Source of the DNA: Helicobacter pylori oki112
GTDB lineage: Bacteria; Campylobacterota; Campylobacteria; Campylobacterales; Helicobacteraceae
DNA length: 64,000 nt
NCBI RefSeq assembly: GCF_000600085.1
Contig: NZ_CP006821.1
Coordinates: 868,001 to 932,000, forward strand
Direction of reading: 5' to 3'
Part shown: positions 1 to 8,296 of the stretch, piece by piece
Layout: each line of letters opens with the position of its first letter
Position numbering within the stretch: position 1 is the stretch's first letter
The notes under the pieces: model-generated
The model's input: only the letters and a program-made list of their open reading frames with translations
Told to the model about the DNA's origin: nothing
Database searches by the model: none
Translations under genes and position numbers: made by a program

Positions 1-129
1 GAAAGGGTGGCAAAAGCTAGAAATATCAATACGCATTTCAGGTTTGGTGCTTAAAACTTCAATTTCTTTCCCGCTAGTTACGCAAGTAACTTTGCATGGG
101 ATATATTCGGGGTGAATGCCTTTTTTCAT
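1..129 (-). CDS. rpmE: 50S ribosomal protein L31, N-terminal part
   Basis: The minus strand from the ATG at 129 reads MKKGIHPEYIPCKVTCVTSG and onward, which is the L31 N terminus with its first cysteine pair. The gene runs off the left edge of the window, so only about 43 residues are visible. L31 is a small protein of the large ribosomal subunit. An AAAGGA ribosome binding site and a TATAAT box lie just upstream. It is divergent from rho, which is the core-genome order I recall for H. pylori (HP0551/HP0550). Confidence 0.9.
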   Translation of the reverse strand, partial: MKKGIHPEYIPCKVTCVTSGKEIEVLSTKPEMRIDISSFCHPF

Positions 130-162
130 CAAGTATCCTTTATTTTTAAATTTAAACTTAAA

Positions 163-168
163 ATTATA
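163..168 (-). promoter_or_regulatory. -10 box of the rpmE promoter
   Basis: A perfect TATAAT lies on the minus strand about 35 bases upstream of the rpmE ATG. H. pylori housekeeping promoters depend mainly on an extended -10 box with weak -35 sequence, so no -35 is claimed. Confidence 0.6.
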
Positions 169-393
169 GCATAAGTAACAATAAATTAAAACACTCTAAA
201 ATTAAAACAAAAATTTGCTTTGTTAAAAAAATTATGATAGCATAGCGAAGCATTACGAAATCCAACACTTGTGGCATGTGCCACTTATTAGCATCTTTTG
301 GTTACACTAATTTTTTAAGAATGCTTTAGCTTTTTGTATTTTTATCTTAATTGCAACAAACTAGAAACCTCTTTTTAATTAAAAGGAAATTTA

Positions 394-1710
394 ATGAACG
401 AAAACGCGCCTACGCATAAAAGTCCGCACAAAGTCAAAACACACACGCCAGTGAGTGGTTATCACATTGAAGATTTACGCACCTACCCTACTGAAAAGCT
501 TTTAGAAATCGCTAACAAGCTCAAAGTGGAAAACCCCCAAGAATTCAAACGACAAGACTTGATGTTTGAAATTTTAAAAACCCAAGTTACGCAAGGCGGA
601 TACATTCTTTTTACCGGGATTTTAGAAATCATGCCTGATGGCTATGGCTTTTTAAGAGGGTTTGATGGGAGTTTTTCAGACGGGCATAACGACACTTATG
701 TCAGCCCTTCTCAAATCAGGCGTTTTGCTTTAAGGAATGGAGATATTGTTACCGGTCAAGTGCGATCCCCCAAAGACCAGGAAAAATACTACGCCCTTTT
801 AAAAATAGAAGCCATCAATTATTTGCCTTCAGATGAGATTAAAAACCGCCCTTTGTTTGACAATCTAACCCCCCTATTCCCTGATGAACAAATCAAATTA
901 GAATACGAACCCACTAAAGTTACCGGCAGAATGCTAGATTTATTCAGCCCTGTGGGGAAAGGTCAAAGGGCTTTGATCGTCGCGCCACCAAGGACTGGGA
1001 AAACGGAGCTCATGAAAGAACTCGCCCAAGGCATCACCTCTAACCACCCTGAAGTGGAACTGATTATCCTTTTAGTGGATGAGCGCCCTGAAGAAGTTAC
1101 GGATATGCAACGAAGCGTTAAAGGTCAAGTTTTTAGCTCCACTTTTGATTTGCCCGCAAACAATCACATAAGAATCGCTGAGTTGGTGCTAGAAAGGGCT
1201 AAAAGGCGAGTGGAAATGGGCAAAGATGTGGTGGTTTTACTAGATTCTATCACCCGTTTAGCCAGAGCGTATAACGCTGTAACGCCCTCAAGCGGTAAGG
1301 TTTTAAGTGGGGGCGTGGATGCGAACGCCTTGCACAGGCCCAAGCGCTTTTTTGGAGCCGCAAGGAATATTGAAGAAGGCGGGAGCTTGACGATTATCGC
1401 TACTGCATTGATTGAAACGGGATCCAGAATGGATGAGGTGATTTTTGAAGAATTTAAAGGCACCGGGAATAGCGAAATCGTTTTAGCGAGGAATATTGCA
1501 GACAGGCGCATTTACCCGGCCTTTGATATTTTAAAATCCGGCACACGAAAAGATAATATCTTGCTTGGCAAAGACCGCTTGACTAAAGTGTGGGTTTTAA
1601 GGAATGTGATGCAACAAATGGATGACATAGAAGCCTTAAGCTTTGTGTATTCTAAAATGCAACAAACTAAGGACAATGAAGAATTTTTAAATTTAATGAA
1701 TGAAAAATAA
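394..1710 (+). CDS. rho: Transcription termination factor Rho
   Basis: The 438-aa protein is an RNA-dependent hexameric ATPase that ends transcription of untranslated RNA. The N-terminal Rho domain and the cold-shock-like RNA-binding domain (around residues 70-150, with [10 protein letters not shown]) are present. The Walker A motif APPRTGKT places its lysine at residue 203. The Walker B region [16 protein letters not shown] and the Q-loop area follow. The ATG is preceded by AAAAGGAAATTTA. Length and domain order are normal for epsilonproteobacterial Rho (HP0550). It is followed closely by murI on the same strand. Confidence 0.97.
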   Translation: MNENAPTHKSPHKVKTHTPVSGYHIEDLRTYPTEKLLEIANKLKVENPQEFKRQDLMFEILKTQVTQGGYILFTGILEIMPDGYGFLRGFDGSFSDGHNDTYVSPSQIRRFALRNGDIVTGQVRSPKDQEKYYALLKIEAINYLPSDEIKNRPLFDNLTPLFPDEQIKLEYEPTKVTGRMLDLFSPVGKGQRALIVAPPRTGKTELMKELAQGITSNHPEVELIILLVDERPEEVTDMQRSVKGQVFSSTFDLPANNHIRIAELVLERAKRRVEMGKDVVVLLDSITRLARAYNAVTPSSGKVLSGGVDANALHRPKRFFGAARNIEEGGSLTIIATALIETGSRMDEVIFEEFKGTGNSEIVLARNIADRRIYPAFDILKSGTRKDNILLGKDRLTKVWVLRNVMQQMDDIEALSFVYSKMQQTKDNEEFLNLMNEK

Positions 1711-1747
1711 AATCCCTTATTAAATCCCATTAAATTAAAAAAGTGTC

Positions 1748-2515
1748 ATGAAAGTAGGTGTTTTTGATAGCGGTGTGGGAGGTTTTAGCGTTTTAAAAAG
1801 CCTTTTAAAAGCGCAATTGTTTGATGAAATCATCTATTATGGCGATAGCGCTAGAGTGCCTTATGGCACTAAAGACCCCACCACGATCAAGCAATTTGGC
1901 TTAGAGGCTTTGGATTTTTTCAAACCGCACAAGATTGAATTATTGATTGTGGCATGCAACACAGCGAGCGCTCTAGCTTTAGAAGAGATGCAAAAGCATT
2001 CCAAAATCCCTATTGTGGGCGTGATTGAGCCAAGCATTTTAGCGATCAAACAACAAGTAAAAGATAAAAACGCCCCTATTTTAGTGCTAGGGACAAAAGC
2101 GACGATTCAATCCAACGCTTATGACAACGCCCTGAAACAACAAGGCTATTTGAATGTTTCGCATTTAGCCACTTCTCTTTTTGTGCCTTTGATTGAAGAA
2201 AATATTTTAGAGGGCGAATTGCTAGAAACTTGCATGCGTTATTATTTCACTCCATTAAAGATCTTGCCTGAAGTGGTTATTTTAGGTTGCACGCATTTTC
2301 CCTTAATCGCTCACCAAATTGAGGGCTATTTTATGGAACATTTTGCCCTTTCAACGCCTCCCCTACTCATCCATTCTGGCGATGCTATTGTGGAATATTT
2401 GCACCAAAAATACGCCCTTAAGAAAAACGCATGCGCATTCCCTAAAGTGGAATTTCATGCGAGCGGCGATGTGGTTTGGCTAGAAAAACAGGCTAAAGAA
2501 TGGCTCAAATTGTAA
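1748..2515 (+). CDS. murI: Glutamate racemase
   Basis: The 255-aa enzyme interconverts L- and D-glutamate to supply D-Glu for peptidoglycan. The N-terminal DSG motif (residues 7-9) and the two catalytic cysteines, C70 in VACNTAS and C181 in LGCTHFP, are all visible. The gene is intact. Its last 32 bases are the left copy of the direct repeat that bounds the cagPAI, so the island sits directly after this stop codon. This is the standard cagPAI site (glr/murI, HP0549). Confidence 0.97.
   Translation: MKVGVFDSGVGGFSVLKSLLKAQLFDEIIYYGDSARVPYGTKDPTTIKQFGLEALDFFKPHKIELLIVACNTASALALEEMQKHSKIPIVGVIEPSILAIKQQVKDKNAPILVLGTKATIQSNAYDNALKQQGYLNVSHLATSLFVPLIEENILEGELLETCMRYYFTPLKILPEVVILGCTHFPLIAHQIEGYFMEHFALSTPPLLIHSGDAIVEYLHQKYALKKNACAFPKVEFHASGDVVWLEKQAKEWLKL
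2484..2515. repeat. Left direct repeat of the cagPAI
   Basis: These 32 bases at the murI 3' end are repeated exactly at 39726-39757. The core is CAGGCTAAAGAATGGCTCAA followed by ATTGTAA. Duplication of the murI end is the known boundary of the cagPAI (reported as 31 bp). The pair encloses about 37 kb. Confidence 0.95.
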
Positions 2516-2599
2516 CGCTAATAAAAATTTAGAGTCAAAATAACACAATTCCAAAAAAGGGCTATAACTCACACTATAAGGGTATTGCGTTGATTATAA

Positions 2600-2905
2600 A
2601 GCGCTTTAGAGAGATCTAGAAAAGCGTTTTTATATTTGGAAAAGAATTACCTATCTACAAGCTTTTTAGACTACAAACAACAGCATAATGGCAAATTGTT
2701 AGTGAAAGTTCCCCCACAATACACCAGCAAAACTTGCTATCATTGTGGGAGCATCAACCATAAGCTCAAATTGAATCACAGGCAATATTTGTGTCCTGAT
2801 TGTGGGCATAAAGAACACAGAGACATTAACGCTGCGAACAACATTTTGAGTAAAGGGTTAAGTCTTTTTAGGGTAGGAAATATTCATGCAGACTTTAAAG
2901 GATAA
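2600..2905 (+). pseudogene. TnpB (IS605 OrfB) C-terminal remnant
   Basis: The open frame (stop at 2597, TTG at 2636) encodes only the end of a TnpB/OrfB protein. KVPPQYTSKTC is followed by a zinc ribbon with two CxxC pairs (CYHC and CPDC). Then comes HRDINAANNIL, which carries the third RuvC-type aspartate. The N-terminal and central RuvC parts are missing, so no nuclease activity is expected. A degraded IS200/IS605-type element next to cagA fits the known presence of IS605 elements in and near the cagPAI. Confidence 0.85.
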
Positions 2906-2911
2906 AGCCTT

Positions 2912-2980
2912 TCTTGTTAGCATTCAACGGAATGCTTTAGTTAGAAAGCCCCCTTGCTTTTAGCAAGGGGTGGTTTTTGC
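2912..2980 (+). mobile_element. IS200/IS605-type right end remnant with two hairpins
   Basis: Directly after the TnpB stop there is a perfect hairpin, GCATTC/GAATGC with loop AACG (2920-2935). After TTTAGTTAGAAAG comes a second one, CCCCTTGC/GCAAGGGG (2950-2970). A hairpin of the form AAAGCCCC...GGGG after tnpB resembles the subterminal right-end structures of IS200/IS605 elements. That region also forms the 3' part of omega-RNA. Assignment is by pattern only. The left end is not recognisable. Confidence 0.55.
2950..2970. terminator. Stem-loop in position to end cagA transcription
   Basis: The 8-bp perfect stem CCCCTTGC/GCAAGGGG with loop TTTTA lies 33 bases past the cagA stop. On the plus strand it is followed by a TGGTTTTT tract. 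On the cagA strand the U-run is weak. It probably ends transcription from at least one side and seems to be borrowed from the insertion sequence right end. Confidence 0.5.
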
Positions 2981-3002
2981 GTTTTTGGTATTCCTTAATC
3001 CT

Positions 3003-6000
3003 TTAAGATTTTTGGAAACCACCTTTTGTATTAGCATTTTTGATTCCATGCTTCGCATTTTCTTCCGCCAAGCAGTAATAAGATGCTGTAGAAAATGTAT
3101 TGGTTAAAAATTGCACAAAGCCAGACTTAATGTCTTTTATAGCATTGTTCAACTTGGTGGAAAACTTGAACGAATCAGAATAATCTTTCATATTCTTCTG
3201 GTTGAAGCCAATTTTATCATACTCTGACAAAGAAACGCTTCCCACATTATGCGCAACTATCTTATCATTCACGATCTTGAGCCACTCAGGGTTTTTTTGC
3301 GTTAGCATACCAGTCGCTTTTTCATTGATTGCTCCATTTTTGACATTGCTATTAATGCGTGTGTGGCTGTTAGTAGCATAATCGTCCAATTTCGCTGACA
3401 AACTAGTAGGCACTTTTTTTGCACTTTCAACATATAGATTCATAACATTCTTTTTTGTAGAATCTTTGAGCTTGTCTATCATTTGATCTAGGTTGTCAAA
3501 ATGACATGCTTTAGCTTCTGATACCGCCTGATTGAGATTGTCAATCTTTTGTTTCAATTCTTGCTCCCTTGAAAGCCCTACCTTACTGAGATCACCAACT
3601 TTATCATGCTTTTTCAAAGGGAAAGGTCCGCCGAGATCATCAATCGTAGCGTAAATGGGTTCATGGTTAGCTGAAAGCCCTACCTTACTGAGATCACCAA
3701 CTTTAGTATGCCCTTTCAAAGAGAACCCCGCTTGCCCTACACCACCCAAACCACTTGCTATTTGATCGAGTCGGTCAATTTTTGCTTTTACCTTTTTAGC
3801 AACTTGAGTATAAATGGGTTCTTCAGGGCTAGCTACTTGTCCTGTTTTCTTTTTATTAACTTCAGCATAAATGGGTTCGTTTTTGAGTCCATTATTGTTA
3901 TTGTTGTTGAAATTTTTAAATTTCTCATTCAATTCTTTCTTGATATCCGAAAATTTTTTGGCGAGAGCTGTGGCCTCTATTCCAGATAACCCATTACCGA
4001 CTAGGGTTCCATTTACACCATTCTTAACGGATTGGTATAGTTTAGAATTTTTTCCAGTATTGAAATCTTCATTTTTTTGAGCTTGTTGAGTCAATTGTCC
4101 TTTTGAGAAATTCTTGAGATCGGCTAGCGCTTGCTCTACCCTACTGAAATCACCCGTTGCTTTAGCTATTGATACAGCTTGATTGAGATTGTCAACTTTA
4201 TCCGTTATCTTTTGATTGATGATCACATCTTTAATGGAATTTTCAAGGTCGCTTTTTGCTTGCGTTACCTTGCTGAAATCCTTATTTTTGCCATTTTTGA
4301 ATTCATTCAAAGCTGTATTAAGGTTTTCAACTTTTGAAATCCATTCTGGATTGATGCCTAAATCTTTCACCGAGTCTTTAAGGGCTTTTAGCGTTTCTTC
4401 TGCCTTGCTAAAATCCTTATTTTTGCCATTTTTGAATTCATCAAAAGATTTATCAAAGTCTTTCAAATTCTTGTTGATGTTTTCAAGCTTATCAGACAAT
4501 TCCATTCTGATGCCTTTAAGATTCTGAACGCAAGTGGCCGCTCTTGCTTCCTTACCAGCCTCTTCATTGATAATTGCAAAAATCTTATCTTTTTGGCTGT
4601 TAGCTTGAGCTTTTGCTTCCATTCTATTTTTGTTGTCGTTTCTGTTCTCCAATTTTTTCATTACTTCTTTCTCTAAATGCTCTCGTTTCCTTATAGATTT
4701 TTCAAGATCTTTCTGAGCTTTTTTCACTTCATCATAATTGCCTGTGTTTTTAGCTTCAGCTACAGTTTTATTGAAGTTTAAAGCTTTTTCAACCAATTCT
4801 TTGTTGCTGTTCAAAAAGTCTTTGATGAGCTTATTAGCTTCTTGTGGGGACAATCCTTTAGCCCTCAGTTTATCTTCTAAGTCTCGCCTTATATAACTAT
4901 TGATAGCGAGATTATTTAAATTAGGCAAATTAAAGACAGCTACCTTGCTAAGATTTGCTTCCAAATGGGAAACGCCATTCGTAGCACCCACACCCTTATC
5001 AGGACTCTTGGAGGCGTTGGTGTATTTGAAATTAGAATAATTAACAAACATCACGCCATCATGTTTTAGGTTACCTTGAAGAGTGGTTTTTGTCTCCCTA
5101 TCTAAAGCTTTATCTTGTTTTTTCCCATAATCTTTGAGAGTGTAGCTCAATTCCCCATTACCAAACTCAGCAACTAAAGCTAAATGTTTTTTGTCTTTTT
5201 TAGAAACAAAAGCAATGTGATCATTCCCTAGGGCATCTAAATAAGCCTTAGAGTCTTTTTGAAAATCTTCAATCTCATTTTGGAATTTTTCTTTCTCTTT
5301 CTTGCTCAAGTTATCTAATCTAGCGTTGTTTTTTGCAAGAAATTCCATGAAATCCACTTTGTTTTGGATCTCTTTTTGACTCAATGCTTGTTTCAAGCCT
5401 GTGAGCTGGTCTTCTTTGTAGAGATAAAAACTAGGGTTGTTAACCCCTTTCTCACCACCTGCTATGACTAACCCACTGCCGTTTTTCATATGCACATTAA
5501 TGAGTGTAGCCACATTGTTGCCTTGTTGGTTTTTATAACCAACGGTGGCGTTCCAATCATGCCTAGCTTCAGGACCACCATTGCCCCCATACAATAATGA
5601 AACTTTTTCAGGTTCTATGCCATTATGACTCCCCATTAACACAGAAGACAGAGCGTTATTGTGAATCAATAATTGGTTGAACTTGTAATTAGGATCAATG
5701 TCAGCGACACCCTCAACATCTAACATTTCCATATCACCAAGAGTGAATTTAGAAAAATTACCCCTTTCATCAAGCAAATCCCTAGATTCAGGCGGTAAGC
5801 CTTGTATGTCGGTGGTGGTAGTGGCTATATCTGGTTGGACATGAGAAACTGGTTCTTGATCGAGCGTTTCTTTGAGATCGGAAGATTGTTTTTTGTTAAA
5901 CACAAATGATAAAAAAATATCAAGCCAATCCCCACCAGTAGGCTCTCCAGTAGACCCTCCATTTTTTTCTGCTTCTTGCCTTTCTTTCAAAGATTCATCA

Positions 6001-6554
6001 AACACGCCCATGAATTTTTGATCTGATTGGATCTGGTTTCCTATGATAATTCCTGCAAAAGCTTGTTTGGCAGACCTCAAAAACTCCGCTTTTTCTTTAT
6101 CATCAGAGATAGGGGGTTGTATGATATTTTCCATAAAACTTCGGATTCTTTGGGTGTTGATTTTAGATGGATCTTTTTGATGGGACACCCAATTCATAAA
6201 AATTTGGTAACGCTGAGTCCCAAATTTCTGAAAGCTCTTTATGGAAGAACCTGTATCAATGAGACTGTCTTTGTTGATTAAATCACTGCTCTTACTGATA
6301 AAGTTTGAAAAATACTGATTCTTTTTGGCAGGATTTTTGATCGCTTTATTAGCGAATTCCTCCCTTAGTTGCGAGATTTTCTCAAAAGCTTGCCTGTTAT
6401 CCCTATCATTCTTATCAACGATTGGTTTTTGATCAGGATCAAATGAAGCGACAGCGTTATCAACTTTAAGAAAAGCTACTTGAAGATTATTGATAAATTG
6501 CTGCGGGTTAAAAGCTGTTTGGCTTGGTGTTTGATCAATAGTTTCGTTAACCAT
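3003..6554 (-). CDS. cagA: CagA, cytotoxin-associated effector protein
   Basis: The 1183-aa protein is the effector injected into gastric epithelial cells, where its EPIYA tyrosines are phosphorylated by Src/Abl kinases. I use the ATG at 6554 ([10 protein letters not shown]), which has AAAGGAG six bases upstream. The frame stays open ten codons further. The N-terminal and middle domains are full length. The tail has EPIYA-A (893-897), EPIYT-B (912-916) and a single EPIYA-C (965-969), so the type is Western A-B-C. A run of six Asn precedes the EPIYA region. The C-terminal translocation signal region ending NTKGGFQKS is present. Confidence 0.98.
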   Translation of the reverse strand: MVNETIDQTPSQTAFNPQQFINNLQVAFLKVDNAVASFDPDQKPIVDKNDRDNRQAFEKISQLREEFANKAIKNPAKKNQYFSNFISKSSDLINKDSLIDTGSSIKSFQKFGTQRYQIFMNWVSHQKDPSKINTQRIRSFMENIIQPPISDDKEKAEFLRSAKQAFAGIIIGNQIQSDQKFMGVFDESLKERQEAEKNGGSTGEPTGGDWLDIFLSFVFNKKQSSDLKETLDQEPVSHVQPDIATTTTDIQGLPPESRDLLDERGNFSKFTLGDMEMLDVEGVADIDPNYKFNQLLIHNNALSSVLMGSHNGIEPEKVSLLYGGNGGPEARHDWNATVGYKNQQGNNVATLINVHMKNGSGLVIAGGEKGVNNPSFYLYKEDQLTGLKQALSQKEIQNKVDFMEFLAKNNARLDNLSKKEKEKFQNEIEDFQKDSKAYLDALGNDHIAFVSKKDKKHLALVAEFGNGELSYTLKDYGKKQDKALDRETKTTLQGNLKHDGVMFVNYSNFKYTNASKSPDKGVGATNGVSHLEANLSKVAVFNLPNLNNLAINSYIRRDLEDKLRAKGLSPQEANKLIKDFLNSNKELVEKALNFNKTVAEAKNTGNYDEVKKAQKDLEKSIRKREHLEKEVMKKLENRNDNKNRMEAKAQANSQKDKIFAIINEEAGKEARAATCVQNLKGIRMELSDKLENINKNLKDFDKSFDEFKNGKNKDFSKAEETLKALKDSVKDLGINPEWISKVENLNTALNEFKNGKNKDFSKVTQAKSDLENSIKDVIINQKITDKVDNLNQAVSIAKATGDFSRVEQALADLKNFSKGQLTQQAQKNEDFNTGKNSKLYQSVKNGVNGTLVGNGLSGIEATALAKKFSDIKKELNEKFKNFNNNNNNGLKNEPIYAEVNKKKTGQVASPEEPIYTQVAKKVKAKIDRLDQIASGLGGVGQAGFSLKGHTKVGDLSKVGLSANHEPIYATIDDLGGPFPLKKHDKVGDLSKVGLSREQELKQKIDNLNQAVSEAKACHFDNLDQMIDKLKDSTKKNVMNLYVESAKKVPTSLSAKLDDYATNSHTRINSNVKNGAINEKATGMLTQKNPEWLKIVNDKIVAHNVGSVSLSEYDKIGFNQKNMKDYSDSFKFSTKLNNAIKDIKSGFVQFLTNTFSTASYYCLAEENAKHGIKNANTKGGFQKS
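3576..3878 (-). other. EPIYA and CM motif region of cagA
   Basis: On the minus strand this holds EPIYA-A (3864-3878), EPIYT in the B segment (3807-3821) and EPIYA-C (3648-3662, context [14 protein letters not shown]). Two CM (MKI) motifs flank [22 protein letters not shown] (3678-3725) and [16 protein letters not shown] (3576-3623). Both depart from the common Western FPLKRHDKVDDLSKVG. CM motifs bind the host kinase PAR1/MARK and support CagA multimerisation. Confidence 0.9.
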
Positions 6555-6641
6555 TGTTTCTCCTTTACCTAAATTTGGTATCAAAGACTGCTAAAAATCA
6601 CTACACGCTTGAGTGGTCAGTTTATATCTTTGAACATTCTT

Positions 6642-6647
6642 ATTATA
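6642..6647 (-). promoter_or_regulatory. -10 box of the cagA promoter
   Basis: A perfect TATAAT lies on the minus strand in GTAGTATAATAAG, about 90 bases upstream of the cagA ATG. This fits the long 5' UTR known for cagA. The AATAAGATA motif reported in the 5' UTR of some high-CagA strains is not seen between here and the start codon. Confidence 0.65.
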
Positions 6648-6759
6648 CTACAATATTAGGCATTTTTTCATTAATCATTAATAACATTGAAAAATTCCAG
6701 TCGTTGCAAGCATCTAAAGGCTAGGAACGATTCACATTTTTACCCATAATTAACAAAAA

Positions 6760-6787
6760 CTTGTTAAAATAGACAAATTTTAACAAG
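6760..6787. promoter_or_regulatory. Perfect palindrome upstream of the cagB locus
   Basis: CTTGTTAAAAT (6760-6770) and ATTTTAACAAG (6777-6787) form a perfect 11-bp inverted repeat with a 6-base spacer. The left arm contains TAAAAT, which could be a -10 box for the small ORFs that begin at 6803. A regulator-binding site or an RNA hairpin are both possible. Confidence 0.4.
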
Positions 6788-6802
6788 ATAAAGAAATAAG
6801 AA

Positions 6803-6868
6803 ATGAGCCTTCAAGAAGAAATCAAATGCAATGCTAAAGTTATGGTTGGAAGCAAGGTGAGTGCATGA
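6803..6868 (+). CDS. Possible 21-aa ORF in the cagA-cagB intergenic region
   Basis: The ATG follows an A/G-rich stretch (GATAAAGAAATAAGAA) and encodes MSLQEEIKCNAKVMVGSKVS plus Ala. It lies 15 bases after the palindrome. Its stop overlaps the next ATG as ATGA, the arrangement of translationally coupled genes. I do not recognise the peptide. It could be a leader or the decayed start of a longer cagB gene. Confidence 0.25.
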   Translation: MSLQEEIKCNAKVMVGSKVSA

Positions 6869-6933
6869 AGCGTTCTAAAAATAGTTTGGTTTGTGTGTGT
6901 CATGCTTACCATGAAGTGTGTATTTGCAATTAA
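6865..6933 (+). CDS. Possible 22-aa Cys/His-rich ORF upstream of cagB
   Basis: It starts in an ATGA overlap with the previous ORF and ends at 6933, one base before the GTG used here for cagB. The peptide begins MKRSKNSLVC and carries CVCHAYHEVCIC, four cysteines and two histidines in 12 residues. Function is unknown, and so is whether it is translated. Confidence 0.25.
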   Translation: MKRSKNSLVCVCHAYHEVCICN

Positions 6934-7176
6934 GTGTTTGTGATTCACATGGAAAACAAATCAATAGGACAGATTTTCAAAGACAGCTTCAAAAAAAGTT
7001 TCTTTAGTGGTCTATGGAGTTGCTTAAAGTGGAGCTTTATTCTCACTCTGATCAGCTTGGGTTTGTTTCTGCTTGTTTTTAGGTTTCAACCTGAGACGAT
7101 TAAAAAATACATCAAAGATCCTAAAGATCTACAATTCTACAACGACTTGAGAAAGAAAAATGGTTGGGACAAGTAG
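6934..7176 (+). CDS. cagB: CagB, small membrane protein
   Basis: The 80-aa protein has one strong hydrophobic segment (about residues 32-50, LKWSFILTLISLGLFLLVF) flanked by charged ends. Position between cagA and cagC matches cagB, a gene not annotated in every strain and without known function. The GTG at 6934 follows a stop codon directly. The ATG at 6949 (MENKSIGQ) is an alternative start. Neither has a strong Shine-Dalgarno sequence, so coupling to the upstream small ORFs may matter. Confidence 0.65.
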   Translation: MFVIHMENKSIGQIFKDSFKKSFFSGLWSCLKWSFILTLISLGLFLLVFRFQPETIKKYIKDPKDLQFYNDLRKKNGWDK

Positions 7177-7280
7177 GTTTATTGTTCCTAAATTATGTCA
7201 GTTGTCAAACAAAAGCGTCGGTTTTGATTTAAATTATGAAGTAGTGCTTGTATGAATAGTATAAAAATACTTTTTTTTGA

Positions 7281-7286
7281 TATACT
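7281..7286 (+). promoter_or_regulatory. -10 box upstream of cagC
   Basis: TATACT in TTGATATACTC lies 33 bases upstream of the cagC ATG. GAAAGGA at 7307-7313 is the ribosome binding site. This is a likely promoter for the cagC-G block. A -35 element is not clear. Confidence 0.45.
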
Positions 7287-7318
7287 CAAACGATTGATTT
7301 CAATTTGAAAGGAAACGC

Positions 7319-7663
7319 ATGAAATTTTTTACAAGAATCACTGACAACTACAAGAAAGTTGTAGTAACTTTAGGGCTAGTGATGACAACCAATCCTTTAA
7401 TGGCGGTCAACAGTCCTACAACAGGCATCACTGAAACTAAAAGTTTGGTTATTCAGATCATTTCTGTTCTAGCGATCGTAGGTGGTTGCGCTCTAGGGGT
7501 CAAAGGCATAGCAGATATTTGGAAAATCTCTGATGACATCAAAAGAGGTCAGGCGACTGTTTTTGCTTATGCGCAACCCATAGCTATGTTAGCGGTGGCA
7601 GGCGGTATTATCTATTTGAGCACTAAGTTTGGCTTCAATATTGGCGAAAGTGGAGCTAGCTAA
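7319..7663 (+). CDS. cagC: CagC, VirB2-like pilin subunit
   Basis: The 114-aa protein has a cleavable-type N-terminal segment (around residues 15-30, LGLVMTTNPLMA) and two hydrophobic stretches (about 44-62 and 85-103) joined by a charged loop. This is the VirB2 pilin layout. CagC is reported as the pilin-like component of the Cag secretion system. AAAGGAAACGC precedes the ATG. The stop is followed at once by the TTG used for cagD. Confidence 0.93.
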   Translation: MKFFTRITDNYKKVVVTLGLVMTTNPLMAVNSPTTGITETKSLVIQIISVLAIVGGCALGVKGIADIWKISDDIKRGQATVFAYAQPIAMLAVAGGIIYLSTKFGFNIGESGAS

Positions 7664-7664
7664 A

Positions 7665-8288
7665 TTGATCAACAATAATAGTAATAAAAAACTAAGAGGC
7701 TTTTTTTTGAAAGTTCTCTTAAGTCTCGTTGTTTTCAGTTCGTATGGGTCAGCAAATGACGATAATCAAGCCAAAAAAGAAGTGCAAGAAAAAGAAAAAA
7801 ACACTCCCAATGGGCTTGTTTATACGAATTTAGATTTTGATAGTTTCAAGGCGACTATCAAAAATTTGAAAGACAAGAAAGTAACTTTCAAAGAAGTCAA
7901 TCCCGATATTATCAAAGATGAAGTTTTTGACTTCGTGATTGTCAATAGAGTCCTTAAAAAAATAAAGGATTTGAAGCATTACGATCCAATCATTGAAAAA
8001 ATCTTTGATGAAAAGGGTAAAGAAATGGGACTGAATGTAGAATTACAGATCAATCCTGAAGTAAAAGACTTTTTTACTTTTAAAAGCATCAGCACGACCA
8101 ATAAACAACGCTGCTTTCTGTCATTGCGCGGAGAAACAAGAGAAATTTTATGCGATGATAAGCTATATAATGTTTTATTGGCCGTATTCAATTCTTATGA
8201 CCCTAATGATCTTTTGAAACATATTAGCACCATAGAGTCTCTCAAAAAAATCTTTTATACGATTACATGTGAAGCGGTATATCTATAA
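7665..8288 (+). CDS. cagD: CagD, secretion accessory protein
   Basis: I choose the TTG at 7665, one base past the cagC stop. It gives the familiar 207-aa product beginning [14 protein letters not shown]. An ATG further up at 7629 would overlap cagC. A hydrophobic signal-like segment ([18 protein letters not shown]) is followed by a soluble domain with two cysteines near [19 protein letters not shown]. CagD is a dimeric protein needed for full CagA delivery and IL-8 induction. Its exact role is not settled. Confidence 0.93.
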   Translation: MINNNSNKKLRGFFLKVLLSLVVFSSYGSANDDNQAKKEVQEKEKNTPNGLVYTNLDFDSFKATIKNLKDKKVTFKEVNPDIIKDEVFDFVIVNRVLKKIKDLKHYDPIIEKIFDEKGKEMGLNVELQINPEVKDFFTFKSISTTNKQRCFLSLRGETREILCDDKLYNVLLAVFNSYDPNDLLKHISTIESLKKIFYTITCEAVYL

Positions 8289-8296
8289 AGAGAGGG

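Noticed and set aside
6555..6660. AATAAGATA motif in the cagA 5' UTR
   Set aside because: Searched on the minus strand between the -10 box and the ATG; only AATAAGAAT is present, not the reported motif.
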